Shown: positions 1 to 12,622, counted from the first letter of the stretch. The stretch is 64,000 nucleotides of DNA from Aedes albopictus (GCF_035046485.1 NC_085137.1:2457977-2521976), one strand, 5' to 3'. Numbers and translations are program-made. The notes: generated by a model from the sequence alone, not told the origin.

Positions 1-132
1 AAATTTTTACTGTATCTGGCTAACATCTAATGTATCAAATGCACGTTTCAAAAGAATTTTTAATTGATTTTTCCTACTGAAAAAAATATACAAATCTTCA
101 ATATGTTTTGGAAATGTTGCTCAAATTAAAAG

Positions 133-346
133 ACGCAGACACCGTCTTCAGCTAGAAGCTGTACAGACTGAACGAATTTTAACACTAGACAAGGGACATA
201 TGGAGCATGCACCAGTGGATACGGAGAAGCAAGTCTTCTCTCGAAAAGTTTTATCGCCAGGAGCGGGAATCGAACCCTCACCCCTACAGCATGGTGCGAT
301 TTGTAGCTTGATGACCCTAACCGCACGGCTACGAGGCTCCACAAAC
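133..346 (-). mobile_element. tRNA-derived SINE in Rep-A
   Basis: Read on the minus strand, this begins with a tRNA-like head: an A-box-like 'tagccgtgcggttaggg' and a B box 'ggttcgattcc'. A non-tRNA body follows, running to about 133. It interrupts Rep-A sequence that is continuous in the copy near 46.3 kb. It is a retroposed element rather than a functional tRNA gene, because the cloverleaf is incomplete and the head is fused to an unrelated tail. Confidence 0.6.
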
Positions 347-365
347 TTAAGAAGATTGGCCTATA

Positions 366-1578
366 CAGGGTGTTAGGTTCCTGAGTGCAAACTATTTAAA
401 GGGTGATAGAAGACCATGAATGGTGAAAAAATGTTCTACACATATGCTTAAATCTCATCCGTTATGTAGTTATTGAACTTTCCATGTTTTTGACTATTAT
501 TGCCTTAACTGGCTATAACTTGAAAATGGTCAAACTTGTCGCAGTTTTTTTTTACTCTTATTCGAAAGATTATTGAATTTTCTATCAAATGGCATCTTTG
601 AATCGATTGGTTTAGTTAAAAAACTAATTTTTCTAGAACAAATAGCCCAAAAATAGTGTGTTTTAATTTGTCTGCAATTTGCAAAAATGCGTAATAAATT
701 AAAATTCTTTCTTGGGCAACGTTGTGGCCTTCGTTCGTTGACATCAAACTTCTATCTCTTATCGTTTTCTTGCAATTCAGATTTGAACATCGCATTGCAG
801 ATTATAAGTTTGCAACTGTACATATAAGTAAGCACTTTTTTGTGCACTGTACCGCTGGAGCTGACGCACGTTTAAATCGAAATTGCAAGAAAACGATAAG
901 AGCTAGAAGTTTGGTGTCAAAGAACGAAATGTAGAGTGGAACAGGAGCCACAACTTTGCCTAAGAAAAAATTTTAATTTATTACGCATGTTTCAAAAATA
1001 ATTGACAAAAAAATAAAACACACTACTTTTGAACTAAGTTATTTAACTAAACCAATTCATTCAAAGATGCCATTTGATAGAATTCAATTCAATTCAATAA
1101 TCTTTCGAATAAGGGTAAAAAAACTGCGATAAGTTTGACCATTTTCAAGTTATAGCTAGTTAAGGCAATAATAATCAAAAACATGGAAAGTTCAATAACC
1201 ACGTAACGGTTGAGATTTGACCATATGCGTAGAACTTTTTTTTTCACCACTTATGATCCTCTATCATCCTTTAAATAACTCACTTGAAGTGCAAATTTTC
1301 GGTAATACCAATCCGTGTGGTCAAATTATGAAATTCAAATAACACAACGTACATATGTACAGATGGATAAATTATTGGTTAAATTGGGAAAAAATCCACA
1401 GCTCAGGTGAGATTTGAACTCACGACCCTTATTATAAGGGTCGTGAGTTCAAATCTCACCTGAGCTGTGGATTTTTTCCCAATTTAACCAATAATTTATC
1501 CATCTGTACATATGTACGTTGAGTTATTTGAATTTCATAATCCTTTAAATAGTTTGCTCGCAGGAGCCTAACACCCTG
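366..1578. mobile_element. Long inverted-repeat (foldback) element
   Basis: The ends are mutual inverted copies: 'cagggtgttagg' at 366 and 'cctaacaccctg' ending at 1578. The inverted similarity continues inward for hundreds of bases. For example the block around 470-570, which includes 'tttccatgtttttgact', recurs in reverse around 1120-1200. No transposase is seen, so this is a non-autonomous foldback element. It sits inside Rep-A and itself contains the near-palindrome at 1325-1541. Confidence 0.65.
1325..1541. repeat. 217-bp near-perfect palindrome of a tRNA-like fragment
   Basis: The two arms (1325-1431 and about 1435-1541) are reverse complements with only a few mismatches and a centre of about 3 nt near 1433. 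Each arm carries 'gtgagatttgaactcac', which resembles the B box and T-arm of a tRNA gene. The structure is two tRNA-like fragments fused head to head. It could extrude as a cruciform, or could be an assembly or replication artefact. Confidence 0.7.
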
Positions 1579-1707
1579 AGTGTTTAATCACCAATATCTC
1601 GAATTCCACTATTTTTTGCAAAAAATATGTTCAGATGATCGAAGCATATTATATTTAGCTTTCTATTTATACAAAAAGATAGAAAATTCGTTGACTGCAA
1701 CGCAAAA

Positions 1708-2425
1708 TAGGGTGACAATGGGTATTATCGGCAGGTTTGTTCTCTTCGTCATGGGAGGTTTTTGTCAGCCAAATTGCCTGAAACTTGACCATATAATTCA
1801 GCTTAGTTGGGAAGGATTTGAGACCAACTATGTATGAGTTCAATAGGTTAAAAAAAACCCAAAGACGTAGAGAACAAAACGGTCGAGAATAGGTAATTTC
1901 CGCTATTTGAATTTTAGTAAGTTCCATATTTTTTAAAAACTATTTCAGTAGATTTTCAGGAAAAACTCAAAAACTGTTCTACTTAAAACTTTTAAAAGCA
2001 CGATCTTGATATCAGAACATGATTATGCATCAAAAATTTTGGTCGTTGATTGAAGTTCATGGCTTTCGTTTTTTTTTGTAAACTAGTGTAATTAATTAAT
2101 TAAAAAAGTCTACGTTACACAAAGACAAATCATATTTCATATAATATTTTAGGTGATACCAGGAGCTTTTGAGTAAACAGCATGTAGAAACCTGTTTAAG
2201 ATGTGTAGAAAATTTTCTGACTGTAAGTAAAAATTGGAAAATAGGGGAACTTATGTATTTTCGACAGTTTTGTTCTTTTCGTCATGGGGGTTTTTTGAAA
2301 CATGTTGGCCTCAAACCCTTCCCAACCAAGCTGAGTTAAATGCCCAAATTTCAGGCAATTTGACCCACAAATACTTCCCATGACGAAGAGAAAAAAACCT
2401 GCTGATAATACCCTTGATCACCCTG
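1708..2425. repeat. Two inverted copies of a ~200-bp miniature element
   Basis: The segment at about 1708-1905 (landmark 'ttctcttcgtcatggg') is repeated in reverse at about 2237-2425 (landmark 'catgacgaagagaaaaa' near 2378). The first copy interrupts Rep-A precisely, because Rep-A 'caacgcaaaat' resumes with 'tatttgaattttag'. There is no coding content. The copies are probably MITE-like insertions of one family. Confidence 0.5.
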
Positions 2426-2470
2426 TATGATTTAAGCAAGGTACAATTCAAAACTGAAACTTCTCCATTG

Positions 2471-2686
2471 GGGTATTGGTTCCCTTATTAAGCATGTGGT
2501 CCCCATTTTCATCCTACGAAAAACAAAGGATTGAAGCGCTGTTTGTTTTGTCTCTTATTTTTGTATTTTTTGTTAGATGTGAACACCCATGAAAACAAAA
2601 AGAACAGAATCAATCGATGCCGTAATCGCTTGTTTTCGAATAGGATAAATATGGGAGCGTGAGATTACTGATGGCACACATACCCT
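2471..2686. mobile_element. MITE, GGGTAT-terminus family, copy 1
   Basis: About 216 bp with short terminal inverted repeats ('gggtat' and 'ataccc'). The same sequence recurs in reverse at 15494-15710 and in a diverged form at about 34995-35236. The shared interior includes 'gaaaacaaaaagaa' and 'cgcttgttttcgaat'. No coding capacity. Confidence 0.6.
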
Positions 2687-2743
2687 ACCTATGAAGTTAT
2701 GATTTTAATGAACGGTCCCCCCAATTAAAAGATATAGGCTTAC

Positions 2744-3303
2744 CTAATGTTATTACGGCCGAACTTGGTTTCCACAATCATCGTTGGTGGTTTGAAAGAT
2801 GGACTAACGATTGAGTTGGGACGACCTTTCCCCCGGCTCTGGTGCTTATGCATATTTTTGTTAGAGTGATGATGCATTCTTGAGTGATGACCGCGTGGCC
2901 GGTGATGACTTGTGTGTAAATGGTTGTCCATTCTAGAGCTCACACCTCTCAAACTACTTTTGTATGCATAAAGTGCTTGCTGTGCGCGGGTAATATGTGG
3001 ATTTCTAACATAGTGATTTTCGTGGCGCACGTGGTGTATATTTGGCGCTACGACCGCATGTCTGCGACGATGATTTTTAGTTTCATAGTTTTCGAAGTCA
3101 GGATCTGCTGTCGAATCCGATGCCACTGAAGTTGTAGTGGCCGAAGATTGAGATGACGCATCGCGGTTGTAATAATTAATGTCACCATCATTAATGCTCT
3201 TGCTAGCTGCATGCGAACAAGCACACATTTTCACTTTCAAAAATAAGTATAGAAGTATGAAGCACAACGTGAAAATCTTTGTTGCACCTATTGATGATCT
3301 CAT
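2744..3303 (-). CDS. Probable coding exon of a secreted His/Arg-rich protein
   Basis: The longest open frame in the first 27 kb that looks like a gene. I take the ATG at 3303 (upstream in-frame sequence is open but has no better ATG). The exon gives 186 codons plus two bases and ends at AG|GTAAGC, a good donor at 2743, so the readthrough stop a few bases later is probably intronic. The predicted N terminus has a signal-peptide-like core (residues about 10-24, IFTLCFILLYLFL). The rest is Ser/Thr-rich, then dense in His and Arg (about residues 75-165) with several RRR, HHR and RGK basic clusters that could be convertase sites. I do not recognise the family. The following exons would lie to the left, outside the window. 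It could also be a chance frame. Confidence 0.5.
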
Positions 3304-4519
<1,216 letters not shown>

Positions 4520-4608
4520 AAATTAAATCAAACTTAGACAATTGATGGTATCAGATGCAAAGGTGCCATTCTATTCAATTTTAAACTAGTACATAAGACA
4601 CATTCCAG

Positions 4609-5037
4609 CGTAACGGGACACCGCGAGCAGCTAACTTCCGTGAACAAATGACGTCTGCAATCAAATATAATGTTCATGACCATATGGTTTAACAGGTTTT
4701 ATAACAAGCTTATTAGATGTACTTCCTGATGCAATACTTGTTCTACGGGGTTTTGGTTCCAATTTACATTATATAACATGTTACATTTCGTAACGGGACA
4801 CCATCGCAGAAATCTTCTTTTTAAAATTTTCAAACTCAAATGCGTATATCAGCTCTGTTATGAGGTTTTGAATAATATAGTCTTCTAGACATTTCTTCTT
4901 TGGATTGATGTGAACAAGATTGCCGAAGTGAGTTTTACTGCGAAATGTATAGTTTAAGAAATATTCTTGATTTAGTTTTGGGAGCGCAGCGTTACGCTCG
5001 CGAGAAAACAGTGTTTTGCAAATGGTGTCCCGTTACG
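4609..5037. mobile_element. TIR element with CGTAACGGGACACC termini
   Basis: 'cgtaacgggacaccat' at 4791 is mirrored by 'atggtgtcccgttacg' ending at 5037, and another direct copy starts at 4611. The same motif occurs at about 6738 and 6904. The repeated terminus marks a non-autonomous DNA transposon family with several copies or fragments between 4.6 and 6.9 kb. The interior is AT-rich and non-coding. Confidence 0.55.
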
Positions 5038-5399
5038 GCTAAAGACATCTAGTTGTAGATCAAATGCTTTGCTAGATAGAATGTTGGTGTCTTCGGCAAT
5101 GTTTTTCAGACAGATGGTAGCTATCCGGCAGGACACAAACAGGCCTTCGAACCCGCTCCGGCCCTATGGTGACCTTCGGAATGGGCAATGAGGAAACTGT
5201 TTCTAGGTTTATTTAACCTTCACGTATCCGACAACTCATTTTCAAAATGCTAACACTTCGTCAATTTTTATCCGATTTTTTTTAAGTTGCCCTTAATTAA
5301 TCGTAAATTGGTGCTAGTTTATTATACTCAAGTGGCCATGCAATATCCGGAACCATTTCGGAGATATTACGGATTGTGCTGGGGTCAGGGGGTTGTCAA

Positions 5400-5905
5400 A
5401 ATGGCTAAAAGTGATTATTTCGTGTGTTATTGTGCTTGAATCATCGATTTTCAGCGAAATTTTTGTTGCGAACAGTGAAACACAACTGCGATAATAGATT
5501 TGAATAAGTTGACCCAACCGGATCCCCGTGACAGGTTCCGCGGGGCCTCATTGGGGACACTTCTGGTTTTGAACCTAAACATGCCATGTGACATATCAAT
5601 CTTCATGATTTCGAATGACTGAGTCAGAAACGATAGACTGAAGTATGTATCAACTAATCAACTAATATGGCCACCCCGGAACATATAGCACAGGTTCCAC
5701 GGGGATGTCATCGGGACCATTTCTGGTTTGCAACCAAAACATGCCGAGTGACGTATCAATCTACATGATTTCGAAAGAATGGAATAGAAAAAATTGACGT
5801 AAGTATGTATCAACTGATATGGCCGCTCCGTAACACCTGGAGCAAGTTCCGCGGGAGCCTCTAAAACACAACACACACGAAATAATCACTTTAGCCATTC
5901 TTCCA
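5400..5905. repeat. Tandem array (period ~150-160 bp) bounded by inverted ends
   Basis: A block reading 'caggttccgcgggg' or a close variant recurs at about 5531, 5691 and 5841. Between the copies are 'ggaccatttctggtt'-like, 'acatgcc' and 'agtatgtatcaact' blocks. The array is enclosed by inverted copies of one sequence: 'ggctaaaagtgattatttcg' near 5404 and its reverse complement near 5880. This organisation suggests a foldback element whose interior has expanded as a minisatellite. Confidence 0.65.
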
Positions 5906-7600
5906 ACACAGTCTTTTCAAGCATTTGTCGCATGTTGCTTTAATCCTTTTTTGAAGGCTCATGCGCCTTGGGAATAAAGGAGTCAATTTCATTTGAAATA
6001 AATTTTACATTTTTAAGAGGATTTTTCTTCTATACTATGTTAGTTTTGAACTCGCCGTTTGATCGAGATTAGAGAGAACAATGTTTTTTTGGAAGGTATG
6101 GGATTATGGGGGCTTTCCGTAGATATTTAGCTAACCACAACCAGTAACGATACAAACAAACGGAGAAGAAGAAAAGGTTGACAATCAAAACGGCAAGAGG
6201 GAGGTCGCTAGACTTTCAATCAATGGTTACTAATTTGTGTAGTCACAAAAAGTAATGCTACGCCATTTTCGTGATGCCTTTTACATTTTTTTTTTTTCAA
6301 TAAGAACATAAGCTTCAAAATATGATTGTCGTCGTAATAGTAAATTATACGGTGATTAATGGGATAAAGAATGCCAACTATCACTTCGGGATCTTCAAGT
6401 TTTGAACGATGTGCGATTCCATAAACCTTTTTATACATCATTGTGGTAATTCATGGGACATGTTAAAAAGGTTAAAGCATTTAAAGAGTATGCTGTCACC
6501 ACAAAACTTAATAAAATATCACTTTTTATACTGATCCACCAGAATACCTGCCCTTTGTTTACGTAGTTTTCGTAGAGCTGAGAAGCGGGCTTTGTTCCAG
6601 TAGGGGCGTTACACCAAGAAGGATAATGGAAATATATACACCCTATAATATCATTTCATCATAGTTACAGATTTTTGATTAAATATTTGATCAAACCAAA
6701 CTTATTTATTCACTAAAGAATGTCTTTAAAATTTCCGTAACGGGACACCATTTCTACGTACCCATTGTAACGCCTAAGATAACGCGTCGATCAAGGATAC
6801 CCATATGTTGGAAGAAAGGTCTCCACGAGTACTAAGAGAATCCTGAAAATCATTTTTCTAAAGTTCGTAATAAATTCTTTATTACAACAAATGTGATATT
6901 TTCGTAACGGGACACCATCAAATTGCGGCTATTGCAAAAAGTGCTTAAAACATACCAAAACCCATTTTTATGAAAAGTTTTTTTTCGGTGTATAAAATAT
7001 ACATTATTATACTACATTAACAAAAAATAGGTGCAATGTTTGCGAACTTTATCATGCGAGCAGGCATATTTGACAATTATCAATGAAAAATTTCATTTTT
7101 CTTACATAAAATGCTATTACTTCACCTAGCTATTTAAATACGTTACCAGTCAAATTTTAAGTAAAGCAATTGGTTTTCCTAATATTGAATCTACCCTTTT
7201 TCATATGCTGGAAAGTTTGGGGCAAAACAATCACTTTGAAATTTGACACCCTTGGCGTAGAAGTGCGTGGAATGTGTCATAAGACATAAGTTTAAACTTT
7301 AATCTGAGTCAATTGAATGCAATAAGATTGCTCCATGTGATCATGTTTGTATGTTATATGTTAACACTGTCACTTAGGAACTACTTCTCACTATATCGGA
7401 CAGCCGGTGTTCATACATACTACTGAAATCGAAGACACTGGTCGTTGCATTTACTGGAGCACATTCTAAAAACACTGGACGATGCGAAGATCCTTGCAGA
7501 AGAATAATAAAAATAAGTGTGCTTTTAACGGCAAGTTTTCTTGTCAGGGCTATTTCTATTCATAACGTGATAACAAGATCGATTAAAACTACTTCAAGCC
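5906..7600. other. No gene recognised
   Basis: AT-rich sequence with short open frames only. The only recurring items are two isolated copies of the 'cgtaacgggacacc' terminus at about 6738 and 6904, belonging to the TIR family at 4609-5037. No RNA gene, splice-supported exon or intact transposon was seen. Confidence 0.4.
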
Positions 7601-7604
7601 AAAT

Positions 7605-8110
7605 AGCGCCCATTTAGCGAAACGGTCAAGACGCGAGCGTTTGACAAACAAGAACTTAAATAAAAGAAAATCGGGTTAAGTACGGTTCCTTTGAATTCCA
7701 CTAAGAATTTGCATCCTTTGACAGATACGTATTTCGACCTCAACTGTAAGGTCGTCTTCAGTGTCTTGTACTTGACTCGAGTCAAGTACAAGACACTGAA
7801 GACGACCTTACAGTTGAGGTCGAAATACGTATCTGTCAAAGGATGCAAATTCTTAGTGGAATTCAAAGGAACCGTACTTAACCCGATTTTCTTTTATTTA
7901 CAGATATTCCCCTAACAAGCCCAGGTTAATCATCATCAAACAAGAACTTGTTGGTGATGGTGTCTGGGTTCGATTCCCGGTCCTAGATTTTATGGGCATA
8001 TCCAGCTTTTTACGCTGGCCATAAAACAACGAGGGGTGATTCGATTTTGACATTTCTTGCCGACAGATTTTATAGTTAAATCTAAGTAGGCCGAAAAAAT
8101 AGGTTGTTGA
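7605..8110 (+). mobile_element. tRNA-derived SINE split by a retro-insertion
   Basis: An A-box-like 'tagcgaaacggtcaagacg' near 7615 and a B box 'gggttcgattccc' near 7967 belong to one tRNA-like head. They are separated by an insertion at 7658-7936, flanked by the 13-bp duplication 'caaacaagaactt' (7645-7657 and 7937-7949). The SINE body continues with 'ccagctttttacgctgg'. A related body fragment lies on the minus strand at about 9596-9665. Confidence 0.65.
7657..7900. repeat. 244-bp perfect palindrome
   Basis: The sequence is its own reverse complement over all 244 bases, centred on 'gactcgagtc' at 7778/7779 with no spacer. Checked arm against arm, I found no mismatch. One arm plus the sequence to 7936 is also present as a single diverged copy at about 38500-38645, so the right arm is the ancestral arrangement and the left arm is a duplicated inversion. 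The open frames on both strands here are identical because of the symmetry and should not be read as genes. Confidence 0.93.
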
Positions 8111-8153
8111 TTCAACTGTCAACAATTTTCACCACTTGTGTTTGAAAACTGCC

Positions 8154-8366
8154 AATTCTTCATTACACCAACGCACCTAACCTCAAAATGACTGACAAAT
8201 CTCAGGTCATTTTGACAGATGTAACATGTGCATGAAAAGGACAACAACAAGATCGATAAAGTAGAATATGTTATCCGTCTTTTTCGTGCATGTGTGTGAT
8301 CTGTCAAAATGACCTGTGAATTGTCAAACATTTTCATGGCTAGCTTTGTTGGTGTAATGAAGAATT
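8154..8366. mobile_element. MITE with 'aattcttcattacacc' ends
   Basis: The left end 'aattcttcattacacc' (8154) is the exact inverse of the right end 'ggtgtaatgaagaatt' (ending at 8366). Internal inverted blocks include 'aggtcattttgacagat' against 'atctgtcaaaatgacct'. There is no coding sequence. Confidence 0.7.
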
Positions 8367-8507
8367 CTTTCTATCATTTTGTTTTCAAGTTTGAATAATT
8401 TTGTTTTGTAATTAATTGCATTTTTTATTATTTTAGGTATCTTCACGCTCAGAAAACCGTTCTGATAAACGTGAACAAACAAACGCAAATATGAGAACAA
8501 GCAAATA

Positions 8508-8583
8508 TACACCGTGAACTGGAACTAGTTCCAGCTGTCAATATGAGCGTTCTAGAAAACGTGAAATCTAGTTCACGGTGTAC
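8508..8583. repeat. Short inverted-repeat element
   Basis: 'acaccgtgaact' near 8509 and 'agttcacggtgt' near 8570 are inverted repeats enclosing about 50 bp, which contains a second small palindrome 'ggaactagttcc'. Probably a very short MITE. Confidence 0.5.
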
Positions 8584-8589
8584 ATTTCT

Positions 8590-9790
8590 TATTGTTGTTA
8601 TCGTTGCAATGCATAGTTCCCGTTTGTTCCCGTTGCCGTGATTGGGAGTTCACGTATATCGGAACGGATTTTTTTGCGTGTTGAAACGGCCATGACTTCT
8701 TGTGGGAAAATTTGGACAATTGGATGCAATATAGAAGGGTTCAACTTCTTTGCATGTATTCGAGGACAATATCAAAACGAGAAGCGCCAGTTAAATTACG
8801 TGCTCTACCAAGTTTATACTTATGTGTGAAAGTCCAGTTGATAGAAGCAGTCTGAAATGTCCTCCTACGTAAAGAATTTTCCTGGTTATTTAATATGATA
8901 ACTTTTATTCCCCAGTACAATGGGCTGCACATACTTCTGGCCGTTCTTAAGGATGATAGGTAGTGTTTGGTTTCATGTGCTGTACCCTAGGCTGTACCTA
9001 ACGTAGTGAAAACCATGATAAATAATATCGTTAAAAAGGGAACGAAGCCTTTGCCTCTGCTTGGTTTTGTTCCGTTCTCGGTCTGTTGTACTATAAAAAG
9101 CCCCTTTCACTAGAAAACTATAATAAAAGACCGTCAAGTCCTGTCCATAAACCCTTGCATAAACCACATAGACTCTGGGGGCATGCTATCCAGATGAGGT
9201 CTGGAAAATTTTGAAAACCTGGTACGACCAAACGTCTACGAGTGGGAGGAAGGGGGGTTTCTGAATAGGCTAAAATGAGTCAATGAACAGCTCCTCATTA
9301 CTCGTGCAATAGTTTGAGAGCTATCTGGTTAGAAATCATCAAGTCAACGAAGCGGATGCTCCACGGTGTTGTAATAAAACTCCTAAAAGCATGCATCTGG
9401 ATAGGTTCACTAATTACTGCATTCCTAAATGGTAGGCTAGCCGCCAGCTATTGCCATCAGTTTTTTTTTCAACCTAAAAATATAAATATTAAGTATAAAA
9501 TCATTAAAACAAATTGATTCCTATTTCTACATTCCTATTTCTAAATACAGATTTTTGAACAAAGCTTGCTTCGATTTTGCCATAATAGTATTTATGGTGT
9601 CGGCAAGAAATGTCATCATAATTTATGGCAAGCTAGCGTAAAAAGCTGGATAGTATATCTTCGTGACTGCCATACGACATACGAATCCAAAGTGACAAGA
9701 CAGCTGTCCGTTATTTTTTTTTGTAGGGTAACATATTACTGCAACCATTTCTCTGATCTATTGTGATACACCACCCACTTTAATGTTTAA
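8590..9790. other. No gene recognised; one SINE-body fragment
   Basis: The only identifiable item is a minus-strand fragment at about 9596-9665 with 'gcgtaaaaagctgga', matching the body of the SINE at 7605-8110 in reverse. The open frames are short and have no recognisable content. Confidence 0.4.
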
Positions 9791-9794
9791 CCGT

Positions 9795-10190
9795 ATCTCA
9801 AGGCGAGAGGTCACTATGAGTAGAGACCCTCTGCACATGATTATCGTTATTTTCCCAGCAGGGAATAATATATCGTATAAAATGAATTACCTTACAAGGG
9901 GATAACGACCATATATCAGAGAGCTGTAAAAATCCCTTGTCAAAATACTTTAGCCTTGTGGTCCATACAATCACAATACAGTCACATAGCAAATGTTCAG
10001 AGGTCTCATCGCAAAAACGACAAACATCCTTTTCGACTATTTTGATAAGCCTTAGGTGCTATTTAACTAAACAGTGGCCTGTTATTAGTCCAGTGTATGT
10101 GCACAGGTCTTTCTTTGACAGAACAAGAAGTTTTTGTGTAACAGAAATATTTGGAGTAATAAGCTTTTTGGACTGTCGTACACCTTGGAT
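9795..10190 (-). pseudogene. LINE C-terminal remnant (LITGHC and CRFC..H..C motifs)
   Basis: Translating the minus strand gives, in order, a 'LITGHC' block, an 'HLRLIKIVEKDVCRFCDE' block and an 'EHLLCDC' block. This is the RNase H and C-terminal zinc-binding tail typical of I/R1/LOA-group non-LTR retrotransposon ORF2 proteins. A stop codon lies in the first part, and no reverse transcriptase is left. It is a decayed 3' fragment. The 162-codon plus-strand frame at 9937-10425 is mostly its antisense shadow. Confidence 0.65.
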
Positions 10191-10871
10191 GTTATTCCGG
10201 TTGGTTATCATCATGACCCAAACCACATGTCAAAAGTTCAATGGTCTCCTTTCCTATTTCGTTCTATATGACGCCACGATGCTCTGGTCAAATTTTCAGC
10301 TCAATCCGTTAACATTTGGGCGGTGCTACTCGTTTGAAGTTTTTATGGGAGTTTATATAGAAAACATCGTTATAGCTAAGGGTGTTAGAAACAAACTTTT
10401 GTATGACAGCAACTTTCAGAAATGACGTTTAGAGGTAGTCCCGGCGAGATTTTTTAAAAATGGCCATTTTTCTTAATAAATTTCACACAAATATTTTTTA
10501 CCGTGCAAAAATTGGCAATACCCACTATTATTATATTTTTTACAGCTTGATATAGATCCTAACTTCTTGGGAAAAATAATTAACGACATGTTTTACAGGT
10601 AACTTTTTGATACTGAGTTTTTGAATTTACTAAAATTTGTCATTTTTTGATAAACTGTGCATTTTATCCAACATAGGGTAATTGATCCGATCATGGAGGA
10701 GTTAAGCACTGGGTTCATGTTTAAACCACAATTGTATCCCCCCAAGCAACCTTTTTACATGGATTGAATTGAAATTAATAAAATCCTTCCTTGTTCTACG
10801 GGAAAATAACGAAATATTGCCACTTTGATGTTGTTATGAGCATTTTATTCGTTTTTATCTGAAAGAACATT

Positions 10872-10953
10872 GTGTTCCTAATGTTGCGGTATTTGTTCCT
10901 ATTGTTGCGGTATCCCATTGAAATCATGTGGGATACCGCAACATTAGGAACAC
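10872..10953. repeat. Hairpin repeat ('gtgttcctaatgttgcggta')
   Basis: 'gtgttcctaatgttgcggta' at 10872 is mirrored by 'taccgcaacattaggaacac' ending at 10953, with a second partial copy of the left arm between them. A small foldback of unknown family. Confidence 0.6.
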
Positions 10954-11269
10954 AGCAGCAAACCCATTAAGGAAAATATTTTTTTTAAATAGGTTTTTGG
11001 GCAAATCTTAAGCAAACAAATGGTGCATAATTTAAGCACCATACATCTATTAAAAAAACCTTTTGGTAACATTTCAGTTGAAAAAGTGCTCAATTGCCAT
11101 TACCACAACATTAGGTACTACCACAACGATGGGAACAATTATTCTATAAAGTATCTGAACCTAATGCCAATTTAAAACAATTTCCATAAAAAGATAGAAA
11201 ATTTTATGAGGAAAAACTTTGCCGAAGACAGCATGGCGTTTTTTCTATCCGTTTGAGTTATTCACATTT

Positions 11270-12622
11270 TACTATTTAATGAAATTTGAATTTTTAGGTA
11301 TTTTTCTAAAAATGTCACATAAGAACTTCCCAAAAACACATACAAAGTAAATAATCACGTATGCTCAACAAGTTTTTATGGAATCATGGTGACATCATTA
11401 ATTATTTTTTATTTTTTGTTATTCAATCCTTCGATATAGAAATTAACTAGCAGAGATTAAAAAAAAGCTAGCTCTCTTGACAAGCTTCGTACTGCCTATT
11501 GATTTTTTAAAGATATTCTCCACAAAATGTTGAGCTATATGTTTGCGTTTATTTTACTTTCCTGTCGATATTCTCATTTTGTTTTCTACACGAAGACGTA
11601 TGATTCCTGGACTAGTGAAACAGCCCAGGAAACAGTGGCAAAATGAATAAAGGCGAATACGGTGATCCATACCAAATTCAAATCGTGATTACGAACATCT
11701 TACGTAAGAATACCAATATTTGTTCCAATTCAAGACATTCCAAAAACAGAGCATGTCTGTTTTGACATTTACTGACTTGAACTATCTTATCAACACCGAA
11801 AATAAGATACACCGAGGCAAATTGAAACGGGTGGGATGAGATGAACCAGTGAGTTAACATAATGTTATCCAAGGTTAGAACAATTTGATTACCATAACAC
11901 ATACACGGCATACAATAAGACAAAGTAGGCTATTATTGGTAAACAACAGTTTTGGACATAAACAAGGGACATCATTTTAATCGTCCTATATGTTGATCAA
12001 AATGATAGGGACTATTAGAACGTCTTATTCATGTCTTTGGACGATTTGAACAACATCATTGAAAAACAAAGTCGGCATGTTTTGCGGAATGGTGATATAG
12101 TTTTAGTTTAGTTTTTATTTTTTAACAAAAATTAGAAAGAGGGAAAAGCCCCTTTGAGTGATTTCTTTTTCTCTTTATGAAATCGTTTTCAAAAAGGTAC
12201 AAAACCTCTTTATCTTAAAAAAATAACATTTACAAAGGTAATATAATAACTTACGATAAAGGCTCAAACGGCCATATCAGAGCCAAATCTTGAAATGTAT
12301 CACCTTCTAAATGGTATACAAAATGTGCCGTGCGCTTGATTGTGTATTATGCTCGTATAAACCATTGCCAGTACATAACCGTTAAAAATGCCATGGCCTA
12401 CTGAGGCATCTCAAAATAATACCTAATGATAAAGTTTCTCGCTAGTAGGTATCTTTCTATATCAAAGAAAATGGATTTGTCAAGGGAAACAAAAATTCAA
12501 TAAAAATAATGCCACCATAATTCTTAAACACAATTAAAACAAAACAAAGTAAAACATCACGTATGCTCAGATTTTTTATTTTATATGTGTTTTTGGGCAA
12601 TTCTTTTGTGATTTTTTTTATA
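11270..12622. other. No gene recognised
   Basis: AT-rich sequence with only short open frames and no repeat I could match elsewhere in the window. It lies within the large inverted-arm region. Confidence 0.35.

Larger units (their letters stand above)
1..2090 (+). repeat. Rep-A dispersed repeat, copy 1, heavily interrupted
   Basis: Bases 1-132, 346-365, 1579-1707 and about 1905-2090 align by eye with the same AT-rich sequence found at about 24.4-25.6 kb (reverse), 36.2-37.7 kb and 45.4-50 kb. Shared landmarks are a block reading 'gaaatttttactgt', a block reading 'aagaagat', and 'gttcagatgatcga' followed by 'ttttgtaaact'. The copy is broken by a SINE, a foldback element and a short miniature element. 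It shows no convincing coding capacity and no transposon signature that I can name. The left end lies outside the window. Confidence 0.6.

Noticed and set aside
240..346. tRNA gene on the minus strand
   Set aside because: A and B boxes are present but no full cloverleaf, and the head is fused to a SINE body. The same applies to tRNA-like heads near 7967, 19050, 25900, 35392 and 54250.
7594..7915. Identical proteins on both strands
   Set aside because: Caused by the perfect palindrome, with no recognisable domain.
9937..10425. 162-codon plus-strand open frame
   Set aside because: Largely antisense to a LINE C-terminal remnant that has clear motifs on the minus strand.
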